From Cryobacterium glucosi (GTDB lineage Bacteria; Actinomycetota; Actinomycetes; Actinomycetales; Microbacteriaceae): a stretch of 64,000 nt of DNA. The stretch spans positions 1 to 64,000 of the forward strand of contig NZ_SOFS01000018.1 in NCBI RefSeq assembly GCF_004402235.1, written 5' to 3'. The notes beneath the pieces were generated by a model that was not told where the DNA came from, ran no database searches, and saw only the letters and a list, made by a program, of their open reading frames with translations. This document shows, one piece after another, positions 31,897 to 40,441 of the stretch; position 1 is the stretch's first letter; the number at the start of each line of letters is the position of its first letter. The position numbers were made by a program, and so were the translations under genes.

Positions 31897-33840
31897 TCAG
31901 GGGGTGCGGTCAAGGTCCCGCGGGAGCCACCAGCCACGGGGCAGCGCGCCGGCCGACGCGAGGTCGAGCTCGCGCCGCCAGCCACGCTCCAGGCCGAACA
32001 GAATGGCGTAGGCGAGCAGCGGGTCGTTGAGGTCGGCGACCTCGACGGATGCCCGGCGCTGGGTGTACAGCGCGCCGGACGGGCTCTGCAGGAAGTTGAT
32101 CCGGAGCTGCTCGGCGACCCGGATGTACTCCCGCAGGCCGAGCAGGTGCTCCCGGGCGAGGGCGCCCTTCCGGGTCAGGGGGTAGCGGGTCACGGCGAGC
32201 GTGAAGGCGCTGAAGGTGACGGCGGCGCTCGCCACGCTCACCCAGAACAGCAACCAGGCCTGCGATTCGATGCCGTCGTAGGCGAGTTGGCGGGAGAGAC
32301 CCCATTGCAGGGCGGTCGTCGCGATGACGCCCCAGGTCAGCAGGTCCCTGACGAAACCGTTCGGCACCCGCCGGTAGCCCTCCGCGAGGGACCGGCGCCA
32401 GCCGCGCAGGCTCAGTTGCCGGAATGCCGGTCGCAGCAGTCCGCCGCGCACGTCGAGGCGAACGGGTCGCATCGAGCGTTTGGCGGGACGTCTCTTCGTG
32501 CTGATGATGCGGGCGTCGCCGAAGACGGCGTTGAGCAGGTCCTTGTCGGCGTCGGTCAGGGCCGCCTCATGCACGTATTCGAACTCGTACCAGTGCCGGC
32601 CGGCGGGGGAGTTCGCGCGGTCGTTGCCGCCGTCGACCCTGCCGTCGGTCACGGGGCTCACCCGGAGCAGTCGCACGTTGCCGCGCACGGCGAGGTCGAG
32701 CAGGGAAGCCACGATCGACCGGCGGCTCCGGCCCAGGATGTGCGAGGCGAGCATGAGGTCGACGCCCGCCTGGGGCGTGCTCTCGGCGATGACGATGCCG
32801 CGACCGGAGGCATTCCGCCACACCGTGGCCCGGGCGAGGAGCCCGAGCAGGAGCAGCCCGACCCCCACCAGGATCGGCAGGAACGGCGCGAGCAGGCGCA
32901 TCCACTCAAGTAGCGAGCGGTCGGAGGGCATGAAGGTGCCGTCGGCGAAGTGGAACCCCACCCAGACCGTGCCGAACGGTGGCAGCGTGGACAACACCCG
33001 GTTGTGGAAGACCGCCTGCCCGGGCTGGGCGAGGGGATCGTCGTCGGCGACCCGGTCGAATGAGGCGGTGCTGCCCAGGATCGCCCAGGCGACGCCCCAG
33101 CTCGGTTCTCCGGTCAAGTGTGCCGCGAGGGCCTTGTCCATGCGCACGGTCACGTCGACGCCGCCTATTCCCTGCAACCAGCGTTCGCCCGTCACGCTCC
33201 AGTTCAGGCTGTCTTCGAACGCGGTGTTCTGGGCGTCCTGGACATGATCGGTCAGCTCGGTCTGCACGTAACGGATCAGGAATCGGTGGTCGCCGACGAG
33301 TCGCGCGCCGGTGTCGGTGGAGATCTTCCAGGTGTCGCCGCTGCGGGTGACCGTGAACGGAACGGCGGTGCCCCCGGCATCCGTCACCGAGGTCACGGTG
33401 GTGTGCACGGTATGGCCCCGGCTCTCGGCGACCAGGTAGCGGGTGATGCCGGTGGCCGTTGAGTCGGAGCCGAATATTCCATCGACGGTCTCGAGCACGC
33501 TCGCCCGCGAGTGGCCCTGCGCGTCGGCGTCGAGCGTGTAGTCGACGGAGAGGTTGCGGATCAGGAACTCGTCTGCGGAGGTCTTGGCCGGGTGCAGGTA
33601 CTCGTCGAGGGTGTCGGGCGGGGTGAGGTCCTTGCCGAGCAGCATGGCCAGCCCGGCCAGGGTGAGGAGCAGGCACATCGTGCGGAGGATCAGCCGCTTG
33701 CGACCGATGCCGATCGCATCCGCCCAACGATCAAGGCGTTCCAGGCGCCGGCCGAATACGGCGACGAAACCGGATGCCGGTGGTGCCGCCGGCGCCGGTG
33801 GGCCGGCGTTGTGCGCTGGGCTGGAGCTGGAGTCGGCCAT
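31897..33840 (-). CDS. DUF2207 membrane protein
   Basis: 647 residues. A Pro/Ala front leads to a membrane helix (RTMCLLLTLAGLAMLLG), then a long extracytoplasmic beta-rich domain (about 80-300) with NLSVDYTLDADAQGHSRASVLETVDGIFG, the DUF2207 opening. Further helices lie at about 315-335 and 510-560. The cytoplasmic part includes a winged-helix-like stretch (LASHILGRSRRSIVASLLDLAVRGNVRLL). Function unknown; the family is common in actinobacterial envelopes. It is monocistronic. Confidence 0.85.
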   Translation of the reverse strand: MADSSSSPAHNAGPPAPAAPPASGFVAVFGRRLERLDRWADAIGIGRKRLILRTMCLLLTLAGLAMLLGKDLTPPDTLDEYLHPAKTSADEFLIRNLSVDYTLDADAQGHSRASVLETVDGIFGSDSTATGITRYLVAESRGHTVHTTVTSVTDAGGTAVPFTVTRSGDTWKISTDTGARLVGDHRFLIRYVQTELTDHVQDAQNTAFEDSLNWSVTGERWLQGIGGVDVTVRMDKALAAHLTGEPSWGVAWAILGSTASFDRVADDDPLAQPGQAVFHNRVLSTLPPFGTVWVGFHFADGTFMPSDRSLLEWMRLLAPFLPILVGVGLLLLGLLARATVWRNASGRGIVIAESTPQAGVDLMLASHILGRSRRSIVASLLDLAVRGNVRLLRVSPVTDGRVDGGNDRANSPAGRHWYEFEYVHEAALTDADKDLLNAVFGDARIISTKRRPAKRSMRPVRLDVRGGLLRPAFRQLSLRGWRRSLAEGYRRVPNGFVRDLLTWGVIATTALQWGLSRQLAYDGIESQAWLLFWVSVASAAVTFSAFTLAVTRYPLTRKGALAREHLLGLREYIRVAEQLRINFLQSPSGALYTQRRASVEVADLNDPLLAYAILFGLERGWRRELDLASAGALPRGWWLPRDLDRTP

Positions 33841-33927
33841 CCCGCCAGCCTACGGGCGGTTCGGGAACGCCTCGCCCGCGCCTCGCCCGCGCCCGTATTG
33901 CCAGGGCAGCCATCGCTCCACTGGATC

Positions 33928-34020
33928 GTGCCCGACATCCTCGGCGTGCTGATGTGGGCCTGGTTCGTCTGGACGGGGATCGCATTGATCCGGCTCGGGC
34001 TGCGGACCCCGCGGGTATAG
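33928..34020 (+). CDS. Possible 30-residue membrane peptide
   Basis: GTG start, MPDILGVLMWAWFVWTGIALIRLGLRTPRV: one hydrophobic, Trp-rich helix with a basic tail, ending nine bases before the WS/DGAT start. The amino-acid pattern looks like a genuine membrane segment, but no clear RBS is seen and the length is minimal. Treat as tentative. Confidence 0.3.
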   Translation: MPDILGVLMWAWFVWTGIALIRLGLRTPRV

Positions 34021-34029
34021 CGTGGCGCT

Positions 34030-35430
34030 ATGCCCACCCTGCCACCCATCGATCGGGTCAGTGCGGACGATCTGATGTCGCTCGCCACCGAACGAGGATC
34101 CTCGCCCATGCAGGTCGGAGCGGTGCTGTTTCTCGATACTCGTGCGGGCCTCGACACAGAGGTGGCCCTCGGCGTGCTCGCCGACCGCATCCGCCGGGTG
34201 CCGCGGCTGCGGCAACGTCTGATCGACGTGCCCATCGGATGCGGCCGGCCGGCCTGGGTCGACGACCCCGCATTCGACGTGTCGCGGCATCTGTCCTCGC
34301 GAGTGTGCCCGGCGCCCGGGGGAGAGGCGGCGGTCCTCGACATCGCCGCGGGGCTGCTCGGCACGCGGCTGTCGCGTTCCCGGCCGCTCTGGGTCGCGGT
34401 GCTCGTGACCGGGGTCGGTGCGGGTGCGCCGGCCTCACCGGACGACCGCGCCGCGCTCATCATCGTGTTCCACCACGTGCTCGCCGACGGCATGGGCGGC
34501 CTCGCCGTGATGGCGAGCCTCGTCGACCGCCCCGCGGATCCCCTGCCGCGAAAGCGGGTGAATCGTCGGTCTGGGATGCCCATAACGACGATTCACCCGC
34601 TTTCGCGAAAGGGTTCTGGTGGGATGCCCTCGGTCGGGGCGCTCGCGCGTGACGCGTGGGCGGGAAGGGTTCGCGCGGTGCCGCACCTCCCGGCCTCGCT
34701 GGCGCGCGCGGTCGGCGGCCTCCTCGCCTTGCGCGGATCGATCGGCGCCCCGCGCCTGGCCCGCACCTCGCTCAACGTGCCGACCGGGCCGCGGCGGCGC
34801 TTCGTGTCGATCCGGCTCGACCTGGGGCGTGTGCTCGCGGTCGGCCACGCGCACCACGCCACGGTCAACGACGTCGTGCTCACGGCGATCGGCGGCGCGC
34901 TGCACGGGCTGCTCGAGCAGCGCGGGGAGCGGCAGGAGACCTTCGTGTTGTCGGTGCCGTTCTCGGGTCGGCGCCAGGCTGCCGCGGGCGAACTGGGGAA
35001 CCAGAGCGGGGTGATTCCGATTCGTGTGCCCGGGGTCGGGCATCCGTTCACTCGGCTGGATGCCGTCGCCACCGCCACGAGGGCGGCGAAACTCGCGCCC
35101 GCGGGCGCGTCGACGGCGTTGCTCGGGCCGTTCTTCCGGCTGCTCGCGCGGCTCGGACTGTTCCAGCGGTTCATCAGCCGGCAGCGGGCGATCCACACCT
35201 TCGTGACCAACCTGCGCGGGCCGGCGGAGCCTCTCGCGATCTTCGGGTGCCCGGTCACCGGCCTCGTGCCCCTGACCGGTCCCACCGGAAACGTGACGGT
35301 GTCGTTCGCCGTGCTCTCCTACGCCGGCGGCCTCGAGGTCACCCTCGCCGCCGACCCGGACACCTGCCCAGACCTGGACGCCCTCCGCGCGCTCCTCGAG
35401 CACGAGTTCGCCGCCCTGCTGCACCCCTGA
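34030..35430 (+). CDS. WS/DGAT family acyltransferase
   Basis: 466 residues of the wax ester synthase / diacylglycerol acyltransferase family, which make storage lipids from acyl-CoA. It begins DRVSADDLMSLATERGSSPMQVG, has the catalytic HHVLADG (His148-His149, Asp153) and the C-terminal DUF1298 domain (FVTNLRGPAEPLAIFGCPVTGLVPL, GGLEVTLAADP). Residues about 173-193 come from a 61-base palindromic insertion that keeps the frame. They lie in the variable linker between the two halves, so activity may be retained. Neutral-lipid storage would fit a cold-adapted organism. Confidence 0.9.
   Translation: MPTLPPIDRVSADDLMSLATERGSSPMQVGAVLFLDTRAGLDTEVALGVLADRIRRVPRLRQRLIDVPIGCGRPAWVDDPAFDVSRHLSSRVCPAPGGEAAVLDIAAGLLGTRLSRSRPLWVAVLVTGVGAGAPASPDDRAALIIVFHHVLADGMGGLAVMASLVDRPADPLPRKRVNRRSGMPITTIHPLSRKGSGGMPSVGALARDAWAGRVRAVPHLPASLARAVGGLLALRGSIGAPRLARTSLNVPTGPRRRFVSIRLDLGRVLAVGHAHHATVNDVVLTAIGGALHGLLEQRGERQETFVLSVPFSGRRQAAAGELGNQSGVIPIRVPGVGHPFTRLDAVATATRAAKLAPAGASTALLGPFFRLLARLGLFQRFISRQRAIHTFVTNLRGPAEPLAIFGCPVTGLVPLTGPTGNVTVSFAVLSYAGGLEVTLAADPDTCPDLDALRALLEHEFAALLHP
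34547..34607. repeat. Palindromic element inserted in frame in the WS/DGAT gene
   Basis: Two perfectly complementary 22-base arms (34547-34568, 34586-34607) surround a 17-base loop. The element lies wholly inside the coding region and is translated as PRKRVNRRSGMPITTIHPLSR, a basic segment unlike the rest of the protein. Palindromic elements that insert in frame in genes are known from Rickettsia; whether this belongs to a mobile family is untested. Confidence 0.85.
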
Positions 35431-35506
35431 CGCGTGGGCATGGCTCCTGCAAATTCTTCGGTTGCGAACCCGCGGCCGCGTAACTCCGGGCTCGTTTCGG
35501 CCAGTG

Positions 35507-36517
35507 TCAGAGGCAGGCGAAGACGGTCAGGTCCCACTGTTTCGTCTCAAAGGCAATCTGGACGATGTATGAGTACGCGAAGTCGTAGTCGAAGGTGTAC
35601 GAGCTGCCACCCTCGACCATGATGTCGTCGAAAGCCTCGCCCTGGCACATGGATTGGTAGTTGGCGTTGTTGTGGACAACGGGCGGGTCCAGGAAGGTGG
35701 GGTGGGGCAGGAACTGGATGCCAGGGGAGCCGGACGTCGTGCCGCCGGTACTGCCGGTTCCGCTCGACCCGGAACTCCGGGAAGTACCGGAAGTCCGGGA
35801 AGTACCGGAATTCCGGGCGGCGGTCGCTGCCGCGACCCGCGCGGCTTCAGCGGCGGCGGCTTCGGCCGCGGCTTGGGTCGCGGCCACGGCGGCTGCCTGA
35901 TTTGCCGTCAGCGCGGCATTCGCGACGACGACCGCGGTGAAGGCCTTGGGCAGTTCTCCGTGGGTGATTGCTGCGGCACGCAGTTTGAGAACGGCCGCGG
36001 TGACAGCATCCCGGGCGTTCTGATCGGCAGCGGTCTGCACGCCGACCGCGGTCTCCGCTGCGGTGGCTTCCGCCTCCGCGATGGCCTGGAGCCGTCGCAC
36101 GACGACGGAGTGAGCTTCGGCGATCGCCCGGGGGTAGCCGCCGTGCGCGGCCAACCCCAGTCGGTCTCGGGCGACGTTCAGCTGTGCGATCAGGGCAGGG
36201 TCGACGACACCGACCAGGCGCCTATCGAAGTCATCCAAGGGGAGAACGAAGAGGGCGACTTCGGTGCGCAGCGCCGCGAGTTCGCTCACGGCTCGTGCGG
36301 CTGTCGCCGCGAGGGTCGCACGCTTGGTGTTCTCGGCGACGACCCGATCGTGTTCGGCCGATGTCAGCGGGATACCGATCCCGGCGGTAAGGAGAGTCGC
36401 GAGACCGACAGCGAGTGTCAGGAAGAACCACGTTCGCTGTTTCCGGGACCGCGCGGGGACCCGCACTGTGGACCCGTCGGCAGTGGAGGTCGTGTCGGTT
36501 CCTGCGCCGGTGCGCAT
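35507..36517 (-). CDS. Hypothetical single-pass protein with Ala-rich stalk
   Basis: 336 residues. A membrane anchor at about 29-50 (WFFLTLAVGLATLLTAGIGIPL) is followed by long Ala-rich helices (60-240), a Gly/Ser/Thr-rich linker, and a C-terminal 80-residue domain with two Cys (SMCQGEAFDDIMVEGGSSYTFDYDFAYSYIVQI...FACL) that probably form a disulfide outside the cell. No known domain recognised. It looks like a surface-exposed stalk and head protein. It is monocistronic and convergent with the WS/DGAT gene. Confidence 0.7.
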   Translation of the reverse strand: MRTGAGTDTTSTADGSTVRVPARSRKQRTWFFLTLAVGLATLLTAGIGIPLTSAEHDRVVAENTKRATLAATAARAVSELAALRTEVALFVLPLDDFDRRLVGVVDPALIAQLNVARDRLGLAAHGGYPRAIAEAHSVVVRRLQAIAEAEATAAETAVGVQTAADQNARDAVTAAVLKLRAAAITHGELPKAFTAVVVANAALTANQAAAVAATQAAAEAAAAEAARVAAATAARNSGTSRTSGTSRSSGSSGTGSTGGTTSGSPGIQFLPHPTFLDPPVVHNNANYQSMCQGEAFDDIMVEGGSSYTFDYDFAYSYIVQIAFETKQWDLTVFACL

Positions 36518-36666
36518 GCGGTCCTCGCTTCATCGGTGATCGTGGGACATCGGCTGGGCATCCACGGGATTCACCAGCGCACCTCTCGTCAGGCTATCGG
36601 TTGGCCGTGCCGCAGCCGGAGCCCCCGTTCGAGGCGCGTCGCACCAGTCTGACGGCCGCGGTCGGT

Positions 36667-36695
36667 TTGACTGACGGCATACCAGCGCCCAGAAT
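36667..36695 (+). promoter_or_regulatory. Promoter of the kduI operon
   Basis: TTGACT (36667-36672), an exact 17-base spacer, CAGAAT (36690-36695). The candidate IclR operator begins inside the -10 box. Confidence 0.6.
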
Positions 36696-36711
36696 GGAAC
36701 TAAGTTCCATT
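36693..36711. promoter_or_regulatory. Candidate IclR-type operator
   Basis: AATGGAACT-A-AGTTCCATT, a perfect 19-base palindrome overlapping the -10 box and transcription start of kduI. Its TGGAA...TTCCA arms match the general form of IclR-family operators. The operon itself encodes an IclR regulator. Confidence 0.75.
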
Positions 36712-36739
36712 TTGGGGCCGTGAAGCGCAAGGAGTCTCC

Positions 36740-37588
36740 GTGCAGATCCGCAATGCCACCAGCCCGACCGAAGTCCGGGGAATGACGACCGCCGAGCTGC
36801 GCGAACGCTTCCTCGTCACCGACCTCTTCGTCGACGACGAGCTGCGCGCCGTCTACTCCCACGAAGACCGGGTCATCCTCGTCGGGGTCAGCCCCGTCAC
36901 GGCCCCGCTCACTCTCGAGAGCTTCCCCGAACTGCGCACCGACCACTTCTTCGAGCGCCGCGAGGCCGGGATCGTCAACGTCGGCGGATCCGGAACCGTT
37001 GTCGTCGATGGCGTGCCGTTCGCTCTCGGGCACGGATCGTGCCTGTACATCGGCCGCGGGGCATCCGTCGTCGAATTCATCTCGGACAGTGCGAGCGCCG
37101 CGCCCGAGACCGAAGACTCCGCCCGGTTCTACATCTTCTCCGCGCCTGCCCACACCGAATACCCGACCACGCTCGTGCCCGCGGGAACCGGTATCGTCCG
37201 TGAGCTCGGCGACCAGTCGACCTCGAACCGCCGCACGCTCAACCAGTACATCCACGAGAACGGCGTGCGCAGCTGCCAGGTCGTTATGGGCGTGACGAGC
37301 CTGCACGAGGGCAGCATGTGGAACACCATGCCCGCGCACACCCACGACCGCCGCATGGAGGCCTACCTCTACTTCGACCTCCCCGAGGCCGCCCGCGTCG
37401 TGCACCTGATGGGCGAGCCGACCGAAACCCGCCACCTGATCGTCGCCAACCGCCAGGCGACCATCGCGCCGAGCTGGTCGATCCACTCGGGCGTCGGCAC
37501 CTCGAACTACTCCTTCATCTGGGCCATGGCCGGCGAGAACCAGTCCTTCGACGACATGGACGCCGTGGACATCACCGCCGTTTCCTGA
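36740..37588 (+). CDS. kduI: 5-dehydro-4-deoxy-D-glucuronate isomerase
   Basis: 282 residues, GTG start with AAGGAG upstream. KduI converts 5-keto-4-deoxyuronate (from unsaturated uronides) to 3-deoxy-D-glycero-2,5-hexodiulosonate in pectin breakdown. It is a cupin-fold zinc enzyme. The family start MQIRNATSPTEVRGMTTAELRERFLV and the metal site MPAHTHDRRMEAYLYFDLP are present, as is a later SIHSGVGTSNYSFIWAM with another His ligand. Full family length. It leads the operon with the IclR regulator and kduD, and supplies kduD with its substrate. Confidence 0.95.
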   Translation: MQIRNATSPTEVRGMTTAELRERFLVTDLFVDDELRAVYSHEDRVILVGVSPVTAPLTLESFPELRTDHFFERREAGIVNVGGSGTVVVDGVPFALGHGSCLYIGRGASVVEFISDSASAAPETEDSARFYIFSAPAHTEYPTTLVPAGTGIVRELGDQSTSNRRTLNQYIHENGVRSCQVVMGVTSLHEGSMWNTMPAHTHDRRMEAYLYFDLPEAARVVHLMGEPTETRHLIVANRQATIAPSWSIHSGVGTSNYSFIWAMAGENQSFDDMDAVDITAVS

Positions 37589-38445
37589 TGACTGCTGACC
37601 TGGCCGGCGAGCGGATGCCGTCGGCCCCCGCCGCCGTCCGGGTCGCCACCCCTGCCGCCCCTGCCGCCCCTGCCGGCGCAGCCGAGCGCACCCTCACCGT
37701 GCTCGAGGCGGCCCTCGAGCACCCGCGGTTCTCGGACGTCGTCGCCGCGACAGGCCTGCCCAAGGCCACCGTGCACCGCCTGCTCGCTACCCTTGTGACC
37801 CAGAGGTTCCTCGCGACCGACCCCGCCGGCAGCTATCTGCCGGGCCCGGCGATCCTGGCGATCGCCGGCCGCGCCCTCGCCGGCGTCGACATCTCCGCGA
37901 TCGCCCAACCCTTCGTCGACGACCTCGTCGCGACCGTGGACTGCACCGTGCACATCGGCTACCTCGCCGGCGACTCGATCGTCTACGTGATGCGCAGCGA
38001 CTCCCGCAAACCGTACACAATGCCCTCCCGCGTCGGCCATGCCGCCCCGCTGCACACCACCGGCATCGGCAAGGTCATCCTCGCGAGCTACCCAGACGAC
38101 ACCGTCGACCGTATCATCGCGAGCGCCGGCCTCGCCCGCATCACGGATGCCTCGATCACCGACCCGGACGCCTTCCGCCGCGAGATCGCCGGCGTGCGCT
38201 CGCGCGGCACCGCCCGCGACCGCGGCGAGAACGTGCCCGGAATCGCCTGCATCGCGGCGCCCCTCTTCGACCACACCGGAACCGTCCGCTACGGGCTCAG
38301 CGTGTCCACGCTGTCGATCGAGCACAGCGACGAGCAGATCGAGGCGATGTCCGGCCCCCTACTGAAGGCCGCGGCGGCCATCTCCCAGGCCCTCGGCTAC
38401 CAGGGAAGCGCATTCGCGACCACAACGTTAGGAAATCACTCATGA
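37588..38445 (+). CDS. IclR family transcriptional regulator (KdgR-like role)
   Basis: 285 residues; ATG overlaps the kduI stop by one base. An Ala/Pro-rich front precedes the winged helix RTLTVLEAALEHPRFSDVVAATGLPKATVHRLLATLVTQRFL. The ligand domain has VHIGYLAGDSIVYVMRSDSR, LHTTGIGKVILA and GIACIAAPLFDHTG. Sitting between kduI and kduD, it probably senses a uronate intermediate and controls the operon through the palindrome at 36693. Confidence 0.9.
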   Translation: MTADLAGERMPSAPAAVRVATPAAPAAPAGAAERTLTVLEAALEHPRFSDVVAATGLPKATVHRLLATLVTQRFLATDPAGSYLPGPAILAIAGRALAGVDISAIAQPFVDDLVATVDCTVHIGYLAGDSIVYVMRSDSRKPYTMPSRVGHAAPLHTTGIGKVILASYPDDTVDRIIASAGLARITDASITDPDAFRREIAGVRSRGTARDRGENVPGIACIAAPLFDHTGTVRYGLSVSTLSIEHSDEQIEAMSGPLLKAAAAISQALGYQGSAFATTTLGNHS

Positions 38446-39209
38446 GTGTTCTGAACCTCTTCGACCTCAGCGGCAAGACCGCCGTCGTCACCGGCGCGAG
38501 CCGCGGCATCGGCTTCGCCATGGCCGTCGCACTCGCCGAGGCCGGCGCGGACATCGTCGGCGTTTCGTCGAGAATGCCCGAGCGCGGCAGCGCGATCGAG
38601 ACCGCGGTCACCGCACTCGGCCGCCGGTTCACCGCACTGCACGCCGACTTCGCCGACCGGGACGCCGTCGCCGCGCTCGCCGCCGAGATCACCGCGCTCG
38701 GCCCGATCGACGTGCTCGTCAACAACGCGGGCACGATCGCGCGCGCCCCCGCCGCCGAACACTCGGACGAGATGTGGGACCGCGTGATCGCCGTCAACCT
38801 CTCGAGCCAGTTCGTGCTCAGCCGGGAGATCGGCCGCACCATGATCGCGCAGGGCCACGGCAAGATCATCTTCACCGCCTCACTGCTGAGCTTCCAGGGC
38901 GGGCTCAACGTGCCCGGGTACACGGCTTCGAAGTCTGCGATCGCCGGACTCACCAAGGCGCTCTCCAACGAGTGGGCGCCGCTCGGCGTCAACGTCAACG
39001 CCATCGCCCCCGGGTATTTCGCAACAGACAACACCCAGGCCCTCCAGGACGACGCCGGCCGGTCCGGGGCCATCCTCGAGCGGATCCCCGCCGCCCGCTG
39101 GGGTACCCCAGCCGACCTCACCGGAGCGACGGTCTTCCTCGCCTCCGCCGCCTCGGACTACGTGAACGGCATCATCCTCCCCGTCGACGGCGGCTGGCTC
39201 GGTCGCTAG
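38442..39209 (+). CDS. kduD: 2-dehydro-3-deoxy-D-gluconate 5-dehydrogenase (SDR)
   Basis: 255-residue short-chain dehydrogenase. The start NLFDLSGKTAVVTGASRGIGFAM has the TGxxxGIG cofactor site; NNAG and the catalytic YTASK (with upstream Ser) are intact, and the end NGIILPVDGGWLGR matches KduD. It reduces the hexodiulosonate made by KduI to 2-keto-3-deoxygluconate, using NAD(P)H. It overlaps the IclR gene by ATGA. General SDR assignment is certain; the KduD function rests on motif similarity and the adjacent kduI. Confidence 0.9.
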   Translation: MSVLNLFDLSGKTAVVTGASRGIGFAMAVALAEAGADIVGVSSRMPERGSAIETAVTALGRRFTALHADFADRDAVAALAAEITALGPIDVLVNNAGTIARAPAAEHSDEMWDRVIAVNLSSQFVLSREIGRTMIAQGHGKIIFTASLLSFQGGLNVPGYTASKSAIAGLTKALSNEWAPLGVNVNAIAPGYFATDNTQALQDDAGRSGAILERIPAARWGTPADLTGATVFLASAASDYVNGIILPVDGGWLGR

Positions 39210-39220
39210 CCGCCCGCTCC

Positions 39221-39262
39221 TCCCGCTCCCGATCCCGCTCCCGATCCCGCTCCCGCTCCCGC
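39221..39262. repeat. Hexanucleotide tandem repeat
   Basis: Seven consecutive copies of TCCCGC or TCCCGA, just after the kduD stop. It is non-coding and of low complexity, and likely to vary in copy number between strains. Confidence 0.85.
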
Positions 39263-39286
39263 TCCACGGACCGGGCCATGACCTCC

Positions 39287-39347
39287 CGCGAGAGTACACT
39301 TTTGGCCCTTAAACCCGTGGTTTAAGGGCCAAAAACGTACTCTCGCG
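39287..39347. repeat. Long hairpin between convergent kduD and LacI genes
   Basis: A 16-base perfect inner stem (GGCCCTTAAACC with its complement and a T/A run) and an 11-base outer stem (CGCGAGAGTAC) are joined by two mismatches, with loop CGT. T and A runs on the inner stem could aid termination in both directions. Confidence 0.8.
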
Positions 39348-39383
39348 AGGGAGGGAGACGGGTGCAAGGCAGGGCAGGGCGGG

Positions 39384-40406
39384 TCAGGCGGAGTCGCGCC
39401 AGACGATCGGGGTGGTGAGCAGGATGCCGCCGAGCTCTGGCTCCTCGCCGCGCAGCTGGGCCAGCACCGATTCGGCAGCCCGCTCGCCGAGGCCGGCGGC
39501 CGGTTGGTGCACGGTCGAGAGCAACGGCTGGCACCGGAGCGCCCAGGCGCTGTCGTCGAAGCCGACGACGCCGACGTCCCCCGGCACGCTGCGCCCGGCC
39601 TCGCGCAGCGCCTCGAGCGCGCCCGCAGCAACGGCATCGGATGCCGCGAACACCCCATCGAGTCCGGGCTCGGCGGCGAGCAGCGCGCGCATGCCCGCGA
39701 CACCATCGGCATACGCATAGAACGGCACCCGGGCCACGAGGGCCGGGTCGAACAGGGGACCGAGGGCATCCGTGAACCCGGCCAGCCGGTCGGCTCCCGA
39801 GTCGCGGTCGAGGGCGGAGGCGATCATGCCCACGCGCGTGCGGCCGGTGGCCAGCAGGCGCTCCGTGATCGCGCGTGCGGAGCTCCGGTTGTCGATGCCG
39901 ACGAACGGCAATTGCCGCAGGTCCGGCGGATGCCCGACAAACGTCGACGGCAGTCCCAGCTTCTCGATAATGCGCGTGATCGGGTCATTCTTGCGGGCCG
40001 ACACGACGATGACCCCGTCGACGAAGCCGCCGCTCAGGTACCGGGCGACCCGGTCGGTGTCCCTCTCGGAGTCGATGATGAGGCAGACCATCTGGAAGTC
40101 GGCGAGGGACAGCGCGGCGTTGGCCCCGAGCAGGATCTCACCGATGTTGGGGTCTTCCAGAAAGAGCGAGTGCGGTTCGTGCACGATGAAACCGATCGCC
40201 TGCGAGCGCTGCATGACGAGGTTGCGGGCCGCGGTGTTCGGCACGTAGCCGACCTTCTCGATGGCGGCCTCGATCGCGATCCGCGCCTCGGCGGACACGT
40301 AGGGTTCGTCGTTCACGACCCGGCTCACCGTGCCGCGGGAGACCCCGGCCTCGAGGGCGACATCGTGGATCGTGGCACGTTTGCGCCGCCCCGGATTGGT
40401 CACCAT
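39384..40406 (-). CDS. LacI family transcriptional regulator
   Basis: 340 residues. The helix-turn-helix and hinge are RATIHDVALEAGVSRGTVSRVVNDEPYVSAEARIAIEAAIEKVGY. The periplasmic-binding-like ligand domain runs IGFIVHEPHS through VFAASDAVAAGALEALREAG and GVVGFDDSAWALRCQP. The ATG at 40406 gives the correct N-terminus; a longer frame to 40511 passes through the operators. It is divergent from the GH42-ABC-GH36 operon and is its likely galactoside-responsive repressor. The promoter appears leaderless. Confidence 0.93.
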   Translation of the reverse strand: MVTNPGRRKRATIHDVALEAGVSRGTVSRVVNDEPYVSAEARIAIEAAIEKVGYVPNTAARNLVMQRSQAIGFIVHEPHSLFLEDPNIGEILLGANAALSLADFQMVCLIIDSERDTDRVARYLSGGFVDGVIVVSARKNDPITRIIEKLGLPSTFVGHPPDLRQLPFVGIDNRSSARAITERLLATGRTRVGMIASALDRDSGADRLAGFTDALGPLFDPALVARVPFYAYADGVAGMRALLAAEPGLDGVFAASDAVAAGALEALREAGRSVPGDVGVVGFDDSAWALRCQPLLSTVHQPAAGLGERAAESVLAQLRGEEPELGGILLTTPIVWRDSA

Positions 40407-40412
40407 TCGATA

Positions 40413-40418
40413 ACTGTA
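40413..40418 (-). promoter_or_regulatory. -10 box of the LacI-gene promoter (leaderless)
   Basis: On the minus strand TACAGT stands exactly six bases before the ATG at 40406, with no RBS between. The -35 is poor. A TTTCGCGAAA palindrome (40427-40436) lies in the spacer and may be an autoregulatory site. Confidence 0.45.
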
Positions 40419-40441
40419 TCGCCCGTTTCGCGAAATGGTCC

